Part shown: piece after piece, positions 26,836-36,147 of the stretch | Layout: each line of letters starts with the position of its first letter | Numbering within the stretch: the stretch's first letter is position 1 | Assembly: GCF_039994875.1 (NCBI RefSeq) | Contig: NZ_CP121196.1 | Location: 1,798,001-1,862,000, forward strand | Origin: Telmatobacter sp. DSM 110680 | GTDB lineage: Bacteria; Acidobacteriota; Terriglobia; Terriglobales; Acidobacteriaceae | DNA length: 64,000 nucleotides | Direction of reading: 5' to 3' | Notes under the pieces: model-generated | The model's input: only the letters and a program-made list of their open reading frames with translations | Told to the model about the DNA's origin: nothing | Databases searched by the model: none | Program-made: the position numbers and the translations under genes

Positions 26836-28155
26836 TTAGGAGAAGCGCGTCGCCTTCCATAACAGCCACCCACCCCCGCCGGCAGAGACCAGCAGAATCG
26901 CCGAAAGCACTCCCACCCAGCCAAAGTTCATCGCAAGCTCAGGCACCCGCGCATTCACTCCAAGCCAGATGAATACCCCCACTCCAGCGGCGAGAATGCC
27001 ATAATCCCACCAAGCGCGGCGTTCCGTCACCTTCGTCGGCGACTCGCCCGCATACGATTGCACCACGCGGTCATAGTCGAGGTCATATCGTGCGCACTCG
27101 CGCACCAGCACCTCGCGCATTGATCCTCGTTCTTTCTCTGTGGCGACGGCCGTACTGACAGCAAGCGCGCCACAGATCATCACCAGCGAGCCAGCAACCA
27201 CCAGCAGGCGATGCGCCGCATCGGCATGCGCCAGTTCGCCGAACACCAGCGCTCCCCACGCTAATCCCCACGTCTGGTTCGTATTCGAAAGTGGAATACC
27301 GCGCCCGATACCAAGGTATTTCGTGGCGAACTGCTGAAACAGATCGCCGATCACCCACACGAACCCGCCAAGAAAAAGCCAGAAAAGCAAATGCCGTATT
27401 TCGCCAGAGTGGAAGACTGCCGCATTCGTTCCCCCATCGAGCGCCAGCACCAGTGCAATCATCGTTCCCAGTTCGCCCACAGTAAAAACGGTGACGAACG
27501 AAAGCGGGTTCATGCCGCTGATATACGCCTTGCGATAGGGAATATACATCGTTCCCCACATGAGGCTCGCCCCGATCGCAGCGAGAATTCCTCCAAGCGC
27601 GCGGTTGTGCGCACCCCCGGCGTGAATAGTGCTGAAGCCGAGCATCACGGCAGCAGCGACGATGGCGAGTGAGCCGAGAACGACTTTGGCGATATTCACC
27701 CGGCTGGCGCCTTTCAATTCGCCAAACAGCAATCGACCCCACAGAATTCCAATCAACGAGTTCGTATTCCACAACGGAAACGCAATCGCCAGTCCCACGT
27801 CGCGAATCGCAAAGACGGTTAGGGTATTAGCAACGGCCCAAAGCATGCCAGCGAGAATGGCGATGGGAATCAGGTGCCGGTGCTCGCTGAGATCGGCAAA
27901 CACCTGCCGCGTCCCCTTCAGCAAAGTCGGAACAGTCCACCGTGCTGTAAATACGCCTGCCACCATGCAGAGTGAAATCGCATACGGAGACAGCCCGGAA
28001 TTGACCAGCTTGGTGGGAGCCTCAGCAGCGCCGAGCCACACCCCTGCTGCCAGTCCGCAGATCACACCGATCCCGTGTACAGATGGTGTAATGACAGCAG
28101 GTAACTTAGTGCGGGACGCTGGACTCATGATTTTCTCGCCGTTCCCTTCAGGCAA
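26836..28155 (-). CDS. GRP/RhaT-like sugar transporter of the DMT superfamily
   Basis: 439 residues (a second ATG at 28128 gives 430). Ten helices in two repeats: 'PSVHGIGVICGLAAGVWLGAAEAPTKLVN', 'DVGLAIAFPLWNTNSLIGILWGRLLFGELKG' and 'GRGIPLSNTNQTWGLAWGALVFGEL'. The paired 'PLWNTN' and 'PLSNTNQ' motifs in both halves are typical of glucose/ribose porters and RhaT-like proteins. A soluble stretch of about 50 residues ('ARYDLDYDRVVQSYAGES') precedes two last helices and is less usual. It should take up a sugar with protons. The PfkB kinase gene follows. Confidence 0.78.
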   Translation of the reverse strand: MPEGNGEKIMSPASRTKLPAVITPSVHGIGVICGLAAGVWLGAAEAPTKLVNSGLSPYAISLCMVAGVFTARWTVPTLLKGTRQVFADLSEHRHLIPIAILAGMLWAVANTLTVFAIRDVGLAIAFPLWNTNSLIGILWGRLLFGELKGASRVNIAKVVLGSLAIVAAAVMLGFSTIHAGGAHNRALGGILAAIGASLMWGTMYIPYRKAYISGMNPLSFVTVFTVGELGTMIALVLALDGGTNAAVFHSGEIRHLLFWLFLGGFVWVIGDLFQQFATKYLGIGRGIPLSNTNQTWGLAWGALVFGELAHADAAHRLLVVAGSLVMICGALAVSTAVATEKERGSMREVLVRECARYDLDYDRVVQSYAGESPTKVTERRAWWDYGILAAGVGVFIWLGVNARVPELAMNFGWVGVLSAILLVSAGGGGWLLWKATRFS

Positions 28156-28200
28156 TCTCTCCCGCGACCCTACCGCAAATCAATGCCTGATCCGAATCGC

Positions 28201-28305
28201 TCAATGCAGAACAATAAGAAGCGCTAGCCCAAAGCACAAGACCACCACAGGAATCATGAAATGAGTGTCGGTCAGCATCGTCTTCGTCTTATGAAAAGTC
28301 ATCAT
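28201..28305 (-). CDS. Possible 34-residue single-helix membrane protein
   Basis: A short frame from the double ATG at 28305/28302 to TGA at 28201 gives a basic N-terminus ('MMTFHKTKTMLTDTHF') followed by one clean hydrophobic helix ('MIPVVVLCFGLALLIVLH'). It lies between the alcohol dehydrogenase and the sugar transporter, on the same strand. The composition looks like many bacterial small membrane proteins, but there is no strong ribosome site and no known relative, so it may be chance. Confidence 0.3.
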   Translation of the reverse strand: MMTFHKTKTMLTDTHFMIPVVVLCFGLALLIVLH

Positions 28306-28328
28306 CTGATTTAGCCTTGGGTTCATCC

Positions 28329-29375
28329 CTACTTCAATGAGGTCATGTCGATCACGAACCGATATTTCACGTCCTGTTTCAACATACGCTCAAAGGCTTC
28401 GTTGATCTGCTGGATCGGGATCACTTCGACTTCTGCGGTGATGTTGTTGCGGCCGCAGTAGTCCAGCATCTCCTGCGTCTCGGGCATGCCGCCAATCATC
28501 GATCCTGCTATCGATGCGCGCTTGGTGATCAGCGCAAACATGTTGATCGATGGAGGCTTTTCCGGCAGCCCCACCAATGTAATCGTGCCGTCCTGCTTCA
28601 GGAGTGAAAGATAGGGTTCAAGCGCGTGCGGAGCCGAAGCGGTGTCAAGAATGAAGTCAAAGCTGCCCGCATGTTTCTTCATCGCAGCTTCATCGGTTGA
28701 GAGCACAACTTCGTCAGCGCCCAGCTTGATTGCATCGTCCCTCTTCTTCAGCGACGTAGTCAGTTGCACGGTATGCGCGCCGAACGAATGTGCAAATTTG
28801 AGCCCCATGTGGCCCAGTCCGCCAAGGCCCACGATCCCTACTTTTTTACCCTTACCGGCATTCCAGTGGCGCAGGGGAGAATAGGTCGTAATTCCCGCGC
28901 ACAGCAGAGGCGCAACCGCGGCGAGGTTCAGATTTGCGGGAACCGTGTGCGCGAACCGCTCGTCGACTACGTAATTGTTGGAATAGCCGCCCATGGTAAT
29001 TGAGCCATCCACGCGATCCTTCGCTGCGTAGGTCAGCGTGGATCCTTCAAAGCAAAAATGCTCTTCGCCGCGATTGCAGGGTTCGCAGTGACGGCAGGAA
29101 TCAATGATCACGCCGACCGCCGCAATATCTCCGGCCTTGAATTTTGTTACAGACTTCCCCGCAGCAGCGACGCGCCCCACAATCTCGTGCCCTGGAACCA
29201 TGGGATAAACAGCATTGCCCCACTCGTTCCGCGCCATATGCAGATCAGAGTGGCAGACGCCGCAGTAAAGAATGTCAATCACGATTTCTGTCGGTTCAGG
29301 CTCGCGACGACTGAAGTTATGTGGACCAAGTGGCGATTTTGCGTCGAGAGCGGCAAACCCTTTAGATGGCGGCAT
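28329..29375 (-). CDS. Zinc-dependent NAD(P) alcohol dehydrogenase (YahK/CAD-like)
   Basis: 348 residues of the medium-chain dehydrogenase family. Catalytic zinc ligands: Cys in 'YCGVCHSDLH' and His in 'VPGHEIVGRV'. Structural zinc: 'CRHCEPCNRGEEHFC'. Cofactor site 'VGIVGLGGLGHMGLKFA' with no Asp after the last strand, which fits NADP(H). This places it with the cinnamyl/YahK-type alcohol dehydrogenases that reduce aldehydes to alcohols. It stands alone, 106 bases downstream of prmC in the direction of transcription. Confidence 0.9.
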   Translation of the reverse strand: MPPSKGFAALDAKSPLGPHNFSRREPEPTEIVIDILYCGVCHSDLHMARNEWGNAVYPMVPGHEIVGRVAAAGKSVTKFKAGDIAAVGVIIDSCRHCEPCNRGEEHFCFEGSTLTYAAKDRVDGSITMGGYSNNYVVDERFAHTVPANLNLAAVAPLLCAGITTYSPLRHWNAGKGKKVGIVGLGGLGHMGLKFAHSFGAHTVQLTTSLKKRDDAIKLGADEVVLSTDEAAMKKHAGSFDFILDTASAPHALEPYLSLLKQDGTITLVGLPEKPPSINMFALITKRASIAGSMIGGMPETQEMLDYCGRNNITAEVEVIPIQQINEAFERMLKQDVKYRFVIDMTSLK

Positions 29376-29481
29376 GAATTGTTTCCTTCCGGAGACGAGT
29401 GTAAATCACGCACTCAGTGAAGCGGCATCGCAGTGAGGTGAATCTGGGAGATTCCCATGAATCCCGTCTATTCGCGTGAGC

Positions 29482-30327
29482 CTAAATCTTCTGCGCCGAT
29501 GCGATGCGGGGAATGCCCTGGAGGTCGTGAGTAAATTCGATCTTCTGAAAGCCGGCACTTTTGAGCAGAAACTCGACGTCGGACATCTGGCTGAAGCCGA
29601 ATTCGAACGCGAGGTATCCGCCGGGAGCAACAGCCGCGTATGCGGCGGGAATCAAACGGCGGAAAATTGCTAGGCCGTCATCTCCGCCGAAGAGGGCAAC
29701 TGCGGGTTCGTGTTCGCGGACTTCCACAGAAATAAGAGCGCGGTCGGTATTGGGGACGTAAGGCGGATTGGAGACGATAATGTCGAATTGTTCGTCGGAC
29801 ACGGGCGTGAGCAGGTCTCCGTTGAGAAAGCGGATGCGATCTGCGACGTGATTGAGCTTCGCATTGTCGCGAGCGATCGAAAGCGCGGCTTCAGAGATGT
29901 CGACAGCCGTCAGATAGGCATGAGGCAGATGCACTGCGAGCGCGATTGATATCGCGCCGGAACCGGTCCCGACGTCAAGGATACGGGCGTCCTTTTGTGT
30001 TGCGAGTGCGACGCACTTTTCGACCAGGTGCTCGGTCTCTGGCCGCGGGATAAGCACATCCGGCGTAACGCGAAAAGGCATTCCGTAGAACTCAGTTTCG
30101 CCAATGATGTACTGAATCGGCTCACCTTTGCGGCGACGTTCAAGCAGGCCAGCGTAACGGATGGCTGTGCATCCAGCGAAATCATCTTCCGCATGCGCCA
30201 TCAGCCACGCTTTATTTTTCCCAATCAGGTACAGCAGCAGCGTCTCAGCATCGCGCTTTGCACGGTCTGGATGGGGCCCGTCGAGAAGCTGCGCTTCGCT
30301 CTGGACAAGCCAATCACGCAGCGTCAT
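29482..30327 (-). CDS. prmC: Release factor glutamine N5-methyltransferase
   Basis: 281 residues. N-terminal helical domain that recognises the release factor, then a SAM-binding domain with 'ARILDVGTGSGAISIALA' (114-131) and the catalytic 'NPPY' at 187-190. It methylates the Gln of the GGQ loop in RF1 and RF2. Its ATG at 30327 overlaps the stop codon of prfA in a TGATG arrangement, so the methylase and its substrate are translationally coupled. Confidence 0.95.
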   Translation of the reverse strand: MTLRDWLVQSEAQLLDGPHPDRAKRDAETLLLYLIGKNKAWLMAHAEDDFAGCTAIRYAGLLERRRKGEPIQYIIGETEFYGMPFRVTPDVLIPRPETEHLVEKCVALATQKDARILDVGTGSGAISIALAVHLPHAYLTAVDISEAALSIARDNAKLNHVADRIRFLNGDLLTPVSDEQFDIIVSNPPYVPNTDRALISVEVREHEPAVALFGGDDGLAIFRRLIPAAYAAVAPGGYLAFEFGFSQMSDVEFLLKSAGFQKIEFTHDLQGIPRIASAQKI

Positions 30328-31403
30328 CAGGCTGCCTGATCGTTATCGGCCTTCAACTGCTCTGCCTGGTAGTGGGTGACGAGTGCATCGACAATCGGCT
30401 GCAGCCGCCCTTCCATGATCAGGTCGAGCTGGTGCAGGGTCAGTCCTATGCGGTGATCGGTGAGCCGGTTCTGCGGGAAATTGTAAGTGCGGATCTTCTC
30501 GCTGCGATCCCCCGATCCCACCTGCGACTTACGCGCCGCCGCCAGTTCGGCATTCTGCTTTTCCATCTCCATCTCGTACAGTCGGGAACGCAGCACGCGC
30601 ATACCCTTTTCGCGATTCTTGATCTGCGACTTTTCGTCCTGGCAACTCACCACCGTGTTGGTTGGAATGTGCGTAATGCGCACTGCGGAGTAAGTCGTGT
30701 TCACTGACTGCCCACCCGGCCCCGACGAGCAGAATGTGTCGATGCGAATATCCTTCGCCTCAATCTTGATATCGACGTCCTCGGCCTCAGGCAGCACCGC
30801 AACCGTGATCGCCGACGTGTGCACGCGCCCTTGTGTCTCGGTAGCGGGAACGCGCTGCACGCGATGCACGCCGCTTTCCCACTTGAGCTGCGAATAAACG
30901 CGCTTGCCTTCAATGATCGCGATAACTTCCTTGCACCCGCCGACGCCCGACTCCGACAGCGACATCACCTCGACCTTCCAGCGGTGCTGCTCGGCAAAGC
31001 GGGTATACATGCGGAACACTTCCGCTGCGAAAAGCGAAGCCTCATCGCCGCCAGTCCCGGCGCGGATTTCGAGAATCACGTTCTTCTCGTCATTGGGATC
31101 CTTGGGGATCAGCAGGATCTTGATCTCCTCTTCGATGGCAGCGGCGCGCGGCTCCAGCGCTGCGATCTCTTCCTCGGCCATGGCGCGCATGTCGGCGTCA
31201 GCCTCCGCCAGCATCGCGCGCGCATCCGCCAGGCCCTGCTGCACCTGCTTCAGTTCGCGATACTTTTCGACTGGCTCTTCGATTTCGCGCAGCGCCTTGG
31301 CCGTCTTCTGATATTTTTCGTGGTCGTTCAACACCTCGGGCAGCGAGAACTGCGCTTGCAGGTCGTTAAACCGTTGCTCCATCTGTTCCAGGCGATCAAG
31401 CAT
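30327..31403 (-). CDS. prfA: Peptide chain release factor 1
   Basis: 358 residues, the standard length. The stop-codon reader motif is 'PAT' at 186-188 (RF1 type, recognises UAA and UAG) and the peptidyl-hydrolysis motif 'GGQ' is at 230-232 in '[18 protein letters not shown]'. The long acidic N-terminal coil (about 1-100) is usual. The start has GGAGGG seven bases upstream. It frees the finished peptide at the ribosome; the coupled prmC downstream modifies its GGQ loop. Confidence 0.97.
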   Translation of the reverse strand: MLDRLEQMEQRFNDLQAQFSLPEVLNDHEKYQKTAKALREIEEPVEKYRELKQVQQGLADARAMLAEADADMRAMAEEEIAALEPRAAAIEEEIKILLIPKDPNDEKNVILEIRAGTGGDEASLFAAEVFRMYTRFAEQHRWKVEVMSLSESGVGGCKEVIAIIEGKRVYSQLKWESGVHRVQRVPATETQGRVHTSAITVAVLPEAEDVDIKIEAKDIRIDTFCSSGPGGQSVNTTYSAVRITHIPTNTVVSCQDEKSQIKNREKGMRVLRSRLYEMEMEKQNAELAAARKSQVGSGDRSEKIRTYNFPQNRLTDHRIGLTLHQLDLIMEGRLQPIVDALVTHYQAEQLKADNDQAA

Positions 31404-31606
31404 TTTGCCCTCCGGGCTCTTGTGTTTTGGAGTAGTGATTTGGGGCAGGAAAAGGGCGCAGAACAGTGTAGGCGGCGGGCGCCGCTAGAGCAGAGCCGGG
31501 ATGGGCTGGTGAAGAGTCATTGCACTAATTGATTCTATCCCGAAACGCCGAATCCCGCGCATTCTATCCATGCACGGGATCCAACCATCCGTTACAAGAG
31601 TTTGAT

Positions 31607-33787
31607 TCAAAAGCACTCAATATGGTCGCAGGCATTCATCAGCGGCAACTGCAGATTCGAATCGTGGTCCGGGTCGGAGTAGATCGTAATAGTCGCCGGT
31701 TTGTAGTCCTCCGGCTTGGCGATCATGATGTTGGGCACGAAGGTCTGCGGATTGCGATCATACAGCGGAAACCACGTGCTTTGAATCTCCACCATCACCG
31801 TGTGCCCAGCCTTGAAAACATGATCCACGTCGTGCAGGCTGTAGCGATATTCCTTCACCGAGCCAGAACGCATCGGGGTCGGCTTCGCAAAGCTTTCAAG
31901 ATACCGTCCGCGAAAGATCTCTTCGTTGGTCATCAGCTGATATCCCCGCATCTTCGGGTCGGGATCGTCATCGGGATACTGGTCGATCAGCTTTACCACC
32001 ATGTCGTTGTCGGTGCCTGTGGTCGATGCAAAGATGTCCGCTATCACTTCGCCGGTTACCACCAGGTCCTTCTTAAGCACCGACAATTTCCACACAGCCA
32101 CATCTTTGCGATCGGTTACAAACCGCTGGTCTTCTGTCAGCCAGTTGAACCATTGCGAACCGTCGCCATAGGTAGGCTGAATCGGACGGTGTCTGTACGG
32201 AACCGGGTTTGCCGGATCGCTTTCGTAGCTAGACTTGGCCGGTTCCTTGGCGTCGCTCCAACTCAGGAGTCCATCGCCCACGAGGTGCAGGCTCGTCGGC
32301 TGTGCCTCCTTGGGCGGGAAATGCGAGTAGCGCTTCCAGGTGTTCGAGCCCGTCTGAAAGCTGGCCGTATCTTCGAGGTCAAACCCGGGCTCGTCCTTTA
32401 GATAATGGCCGAAGAACTTCGCCTCAAGCTGCGCGCGAAACTCCTTGCCGATCGATTCCCCATAATTCAGATTGCCGAGATGCCGCGACGACGATCCCCA
32501 TGACCCGTGCCTCCACGGCCCAAGCACAAGAAAGTTCTGCTGATTGTTGTCGTGGGCCTCCAACCGCTTGTACTCTTCCTGCGGCCCCCACATATCTTCC
32601 TGGTCGTAGTAGCCGCCAACGCTCAGCGTCGGTACCGCCACCGTGTCAAGATGATTCTCCACGCCCCGCGACGACCATACAGTGTCATAGCTTGGATGAT
32701 CGAGGAAGAGCTTCCATGTAGGAAATGGATCCTTGATGCCCGATTTCTTCACGTCCTGCGCAAACGATCCGCGCTCCAGAAAGTAGTTGTATCCATCCTC
32801 AGGCTTGCCATCCTTGTCCTTGCCGTAACTCACTTCCGTTTGCTGCTTGCTGGCTTCCATTCCGAAGACGTAGTCGTATCCGTAGGTCTGCCGGAAGGCG
32901 CCGTTGTGGAAGAAATCGTCGCCCATCCAGACGTCGATCATCGGTGCCTGCGGCGAGACGGCCTTCACCGCCGGATGTGGATCGATCCCCGCCTCCATCG
33001 CCAGAAATCCCGGATAGCTGGTCCCCACGAATCCCGCGCGTCCGTTGTTGCCCTGCACATTTTTCAAAAGCCAGTCAACGGTGTCGTACGTGTCCGTGCT
33101 TTCATCCACTGCTTTTCGATCGTGATGGTCAACCTGCGGCCGGCTCATCACAAACTGCCCCTCGCTCTTGAACCGCCCGCGAATATCCCCGCAGACGTAG
33201 ATGTACCCTGCGCGCGCCAGCTCAGGTCGTCCGCCGAAGAATGAACCACGACTGGTGTCATCGCAACCATAGGGCGTGCGCTGCACAAGAAACGGAAGCG
33301 GCACCGCGATGTCCGCGGGCTTCAAAACAACGATGTGCAGCTTGATCCCGTCGCGCATCGGGATCATGAACTCGCTACGTTGATAGTCATGAAAGATGTG
33401 GTGAACCGGATCGCCGGTGCGCTTGTAAATCACATTAGGATCATTCGTAGAGACCACGGACACGCCGTGGCCACTCGCATCCACGGTGAACTTGATCGTC
33501 ATCTTCGTCTGCGGAATCCCGAATTCCGTCGGCGAATTCTGGTTGAGCGCCGTAGGCACCATGCGCTCCGATTCCACCACCAGCTTGCCGTTCTCGACGT
33601 AAAAGCTGACCGGCGTGTCGGGATCTGCGGCATCCGTATACTCGCCCGAAAGTCCTGCCAGTTGTGCCGAGGCGTCGATAACGCTTTGCCCCCGCGGAGT
33701 AGCTGCCTGCGCAAACTGCAAAGTCTTACTGGTTGAGAAAAGCAGGACAAAGCTGAGAAAAGAGACAGCAACTCGACGTCGCGTCAA
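31607..33787 (-). CDS. Secreted CocE/NonD-type hydrolase (X-Pro dipeptidyl-peptidase-like, S15)
   Basis: 726 residues from a TTG at 33787, chosen because AGGAGGT lies eight bases upstream and a signal peptide follows directly ('RRRVAVSFLSFVLLFSTSKTLQFAQA'); the open frame to 33943 runs into the next gene. The alpha/beta-hydrolase domain has 'FLVQRTPYG', 'YIYVCGDIRGRFKSEG' and the nucleophile Ser in 'GFVGTSYPGF', with Asp and His expected in 'SVGGYYDQED' and 'GPWRHGSW'. A C-terminal jelly-roll domain ('YRYSLHDVDHVFKAGHTVMVEIQSTWFPLYDRNP') is typical of S15/CocE enzymes. An extra N-terminal domain of about 100 residues is present. It hydrolyses an ester or a Pro-containing peptide outside the inner membrane. 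Confidence 0.85.
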   Translation of the reverse strand: MTRRRVAVSFLSFVLLFSTSKTLQFAQAATPRGQSVIDASAQLAGLSGEYTDAADPDTPVSFYVENGKLVVESERMVPTALNQNSPTEFGIPQTKMTIKFTVDASGHGVSVVSTNDPNVIYKRTGDPVHHIFHDYQRSEFMIPMRDGIKLHIVVLKPADIAVPLPFLVQRTPYGCDDTSRGSFFGGRPELARAGYIYVCGDIRGRFKSEGQFVMSRPQVDHHDRKAVDESTDTYDTVDWLLKNVQGNNGRAGFVGTSYPGFLAMEAGIDPHPAVKAVSPQAPMIDVWMGDDFFHNGAFRQTYGYDYVFGMEASKQQTEVSYGKDKDGKPEDGYNYFLERGSFAQDVKKSGIKDPFPTWKLFLDHPSYDTVWSSRGVENHLDTVAVPTLSVGGYYDQEDMWGPQEEYKRLEAHDNNQQNFLVLGPWRHGSWGSSSRHLGNLNYGESIGKEFRAQLEAKFFGHYLKDEPGFDLEDTASFQTGSNTWKRYSHFPPKEAQPTSLHLVGDGLLSWSDAKEPAKSSYESDPANPVPYRHRPIQPTYGDGSQWFNWLTEDQRFVTDRKDVAVWKLSVLKKDLVVTGEVIADIFASTTGTDNDMVVKLIDQYPDDDPDPKMRGYQLMTNEEIFRGRYLESFAKPTPMRSGSVKEYRYSLHDVDHVFKAGHTVMVEIQSTWFPLYDRNPQTFVPNIMIAKPEDYKPATITIYSDPDHDSNLQLPLMNACDHIECF

Positions 33788-33845
33788 GACGGGGGACCTC
33801 CTGAAATGCGTACTACAGCAGTATCGGATTGGTCCGAAACTGCCG

Positions 33846-34802
33846 CTAATGCGCGTGACCGTGATGGCTGTGAGCGACCGGGCTCGACATCTCTTCAATG
33901 GGCACAACACACCCGTGCAGCTCTTCGCATCCTTCGTGTTCAAACTGAATTGTAGAGTGCTGAATCGCGAAATGATCGCGCAGCACGTGATTCAGATTCA
34001 CCAGAATGCAGGCGCTCTCCGAAGGCGGAATGTCTGCAATACACACATGGCAAGCCAGCGCATGGCTGTTCGATCCCAAGCTCCACACATGCAGATCGTG
34101 CACGTTCAGCACGCCTTCCACATCCTCCATGCCCGAGCGAATCTCGTTTAGCGTCACTCCGCGTGGCGTACCCTCCAGCAGAATATTCAGAGTCTCCCGC
34201 ACAATGCCGGTGCTGGTCCACAGAATCAGCGCGGCAATCACCAGCGAAAGCACCGGATCAATCCAGTTGCGCCCGGTGAACAGAATCCCTGCGCCTCCCG
34301 CGATCACCGCAGCCGTCGAAAGAGTGTCGCCCGCCATGTGCAGAAAGGCGCTCCGCATGTTCACGTCGCGCGCCACTCCCCACAACAGCGCCGCGATCAC
34401 ACCGTTCATCACGACGCCGGCGGCCGCGACAACCATCATGAGCTTGGGCTGTACCGCGACCGGCGCACTCAGTCGATGAACCGCCTCGATGCCGATCCAG
34501 ATGGAAATAACGATCAACGTTGCCGCATTCACGAAAGCCGCCAGCACACCGGCGCGCTGGTAGCCAAAGGTCTTCGAGTGGGTAGCTGGACGGCTCTGAA
34601 AATAGACCGCGACAAAGCTGAGCAGCAGCGCCAGAAAATCAGAGACGTTATGTCCAGACTCCGACAAAAGTGCAAGCGAGTGGGCACGCAATCCGGCCAC
34701 AAAAGTGATCACCACATAAGCCAGCGTGGCAACCAGCGAGAAGCGCAATACGGATTGCGTCCTGGAGGACCCGGCGCCAGTGGGCGCCGCGTGGACATGC
34801 AT
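33846..34802 (-). CDS. Cation diffusion facilitator metal transporter (ZitB/CzcD-like)
   Basis: 318 residues from the ATG at 34802; an in-frame TTG at 34808 adds two residues. Six helices; the metal-site motif in helix 2 reads 'SESGHNVSDFLA' (HxxxD) and in helix 5 'HMAGDTLST' (HxxxD), the pattern of zinc/cadmium exporters. A cytoplasmic C-terminal domain ('MEDVEGVLNVHDLHVWSLGSNSHALACHVCI') and a His-rich tail ('HSHHGHAH') complete it. It should expel Zn(II) or a similar ion in exchange for protons. Confidence 0.92.
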   Translation of the reverse strand: MHVHAAPTGAGSSRTQSVLRFSLVATLAYVVITFVAGLRAHSLALLSESGHNVSDFLALLLSFVAVYFQSRPATHSKTFGYQRAGVLAAFVNAATLIVISIWIGIEAVHRLSAPVAVQPKLMMVVAAAGVVMNGVIAALLWGVARDVNMRSAFLHMAGDTLSTAAVIAGGAGILFTGRNWIDPVLSLVIAALILWTSTGIVRETLNILLEGTPRGVTLNEIRSGMEDVEGVLNVHDLHVWSLGSNSHALACHVCIADIPPSESACILVNLNHVLRDHFAIQHSTIQFEHEGCEELHGCVVPIEEMSSPVAHSHHGHAH

Positions 34803-34866
34803 AACCAAAGTGTAAATGGGGACGTGTATGCGACGCTAACTGCGCGATGTAAGACTCGCTAGGATG

Positions 34867-35343
34867 CTAACTCTGGTCCGGCCGCAACTGCCCCAGATCA
34901 TGATGCTTCCGCGCATCGACATGCGGAAAAACCGGCAGCGTCGATCGCAAACCCGACCATGATTCCGACACCACGATGCTGTTCTGCGGATTACCCGGCT
35001 GGTAGCGTACCGTGCACGGAAACCCCGCGCGCATCAGCCCCGTGTCCATGATGCCGAGCAGCGTAGTGATGTCCTGCGAGCACTCGTAGTCCACCCCGCT
35101 GCTCCGATAGCTGTACTCCAGCATTGTCAGCGTTCGTCCGTCTTCAAGAGTTATCTCGCGAACATCGAGCAACATGCCATCGATCAGCCGCCCTGCTTGC
35201 GCCAGCAATTTGCGGCGCGCGCGCTCCAGTTCCTCTTCCGTCGGCCGCTTACGCCGCAGGTAGAGAACCGCTCCAACGGTGAGGCCGGCAATCAAAGAAA
35301 CTCCGGCGGCCGCTTCCCATACGTTTCTGCTGAGGAGGGTCAT
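34867..35343 (-). CDS. Small membrane-anchored protein of unknown function
   Basis: 158 residues from the ATG at 35343. A much longer frame is open (to 36243) but that part is antisense to the oxidoreductase gene at 35506, so it is rejected. One N-terminal helix ('VWEAAAGVSLIAGLTVGAVLYL') is followed by 'RRKRPTEEELERARRKLLAQAGRLIDGMLLDVRE' and a beta-rich domain with 'LTMLEYSYRSSGVDYECSQDI' and 'GFPCTVRYQPGNPQNSIVV'. The last part is known to me only as a recurring pattern in uncharacterised acidobacterial proteins. The soluble domain should face the cytoplasm given the basic residues after the helix. Confidence 0.6.
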   Translation of the reverse strand: MTLLSRNVWEAAAGVSLIAGLTVGAVLYLRRKRPTEEELERARRKLLAQAGRLIDGMLLDVREITLEDGRTLTMLEYSYRSSGVDYECSQDITTLLGIMDTGLMRAGFPCTVRYQPGNPQNSIVVSESWSGLRSTLPVFPHVDARKHHDLGQLRPDQS

Positions 35344-35505
35344 TTGCGAAGGGACGTCGCGTGGAGGTCCCACCTTCAGAATACCCCAGATCGAAATCCA
35401 GGTGCCGCAGGGAGAAACATTGGAACAGTCCAAAGGTACCGGAGCTTTAACCTTCTTGAATCGTCCACATTCTGCATCTAAACTCGCCATCATCGGAGGC
35501 GCGCA

Positions 35506-36147
35506 ATGAAAGTTGGAGTGCTTGGGTCGGGAGACGTAGCCAAAACACTGGCAGGCGGTTTTCTGAAACACGGTCATTCGGTAAAAATTGGCAGCCGCAA
35601 CCCCGCCAAACTGGCCGACTGGTCCACGCAAAACTCCGGCAGCACCGTCGGCACATTCGCCGAAGCGGCAGGGTTCGGCGAACTGCTTGTCCTCGCCGTC
35701 AAAGGCGATGCCGCCGCTGAGGCGCTTTCGCTGGCCGGCAAAACCAATCTCGCCGGCAAAACCGTGATCGACGCCTGCAATCCCATCGAGAATGCCCCGC
35801 CCGAGAAAGGCGTACTTCGCTTCTTCACCGACATCAACAAGTCGTTGATGGAAACGCTGCAGAGCCAGTTCAGCGAAGCGCATTTTATAAAGGCATTCAA
35901 CTCTGTTGGCTTTCCCTGCATGATCAATCCGGAGTTCGCCGGCGGCAAACCCACCATGTTTATCTGCGGCAACGACGAGGGAGCCAAAAAGCAGGTGACC
36001 CAGATCAACGAGCAATTCGGCTGGGAGACGGCCGACATGGGTCCGATGGAAGCTGCGCGTGCCATCGAACCGTTGTGCATGCTTTGGTGTATTCCAGGCT
36101 TCACCCGCAACGACTGGACCCACGCGTTCAAGCTGTTGACGAAATGA
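35506..36147 (+). CDS. NADP-binding oxidoreductase of the F420-reductase (NpdG/COG2085) type
   Basis: 213 residues. The chain opens with a Rossmann motif 'MKVGVLGSGDVAKTLAGGFLKHGHSVKIGSRNPAKL'; the 'GSRNP' after strand 2 suits the phosphate of NADP. 'VIDACNPIE' and 'FIKAFNSVG' are typical of the NADPH-dependent F420 reductase-like family. A true F420 role is uncertain since many such proteins act on other substrates and no F420 gene is seen here. The stop overlaps the ATG of the acetyltransferase gene (ATGA at 36144-36147), so the two are translationally coupled. Confidence 0.82.
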   Translation: MKVGVLGSGDVAKTLAGGFLKHGHSVKIGSRNPAKLADWSTQNSGSTVGTFAEAAGFGELLVLAVKGDAAAEALSLAGKTNLAGKTVIDACNPIENAPPEKGVLRFFTDINKSLMETLQSQFSEAHFIKAFNSVGFPCMINPEFAGGKPTMFICGNDEGAKKQVTQINEQFGWETADMGPMEAARAIEPLCMLWCIPGFTRNDWTHAFKLLTK

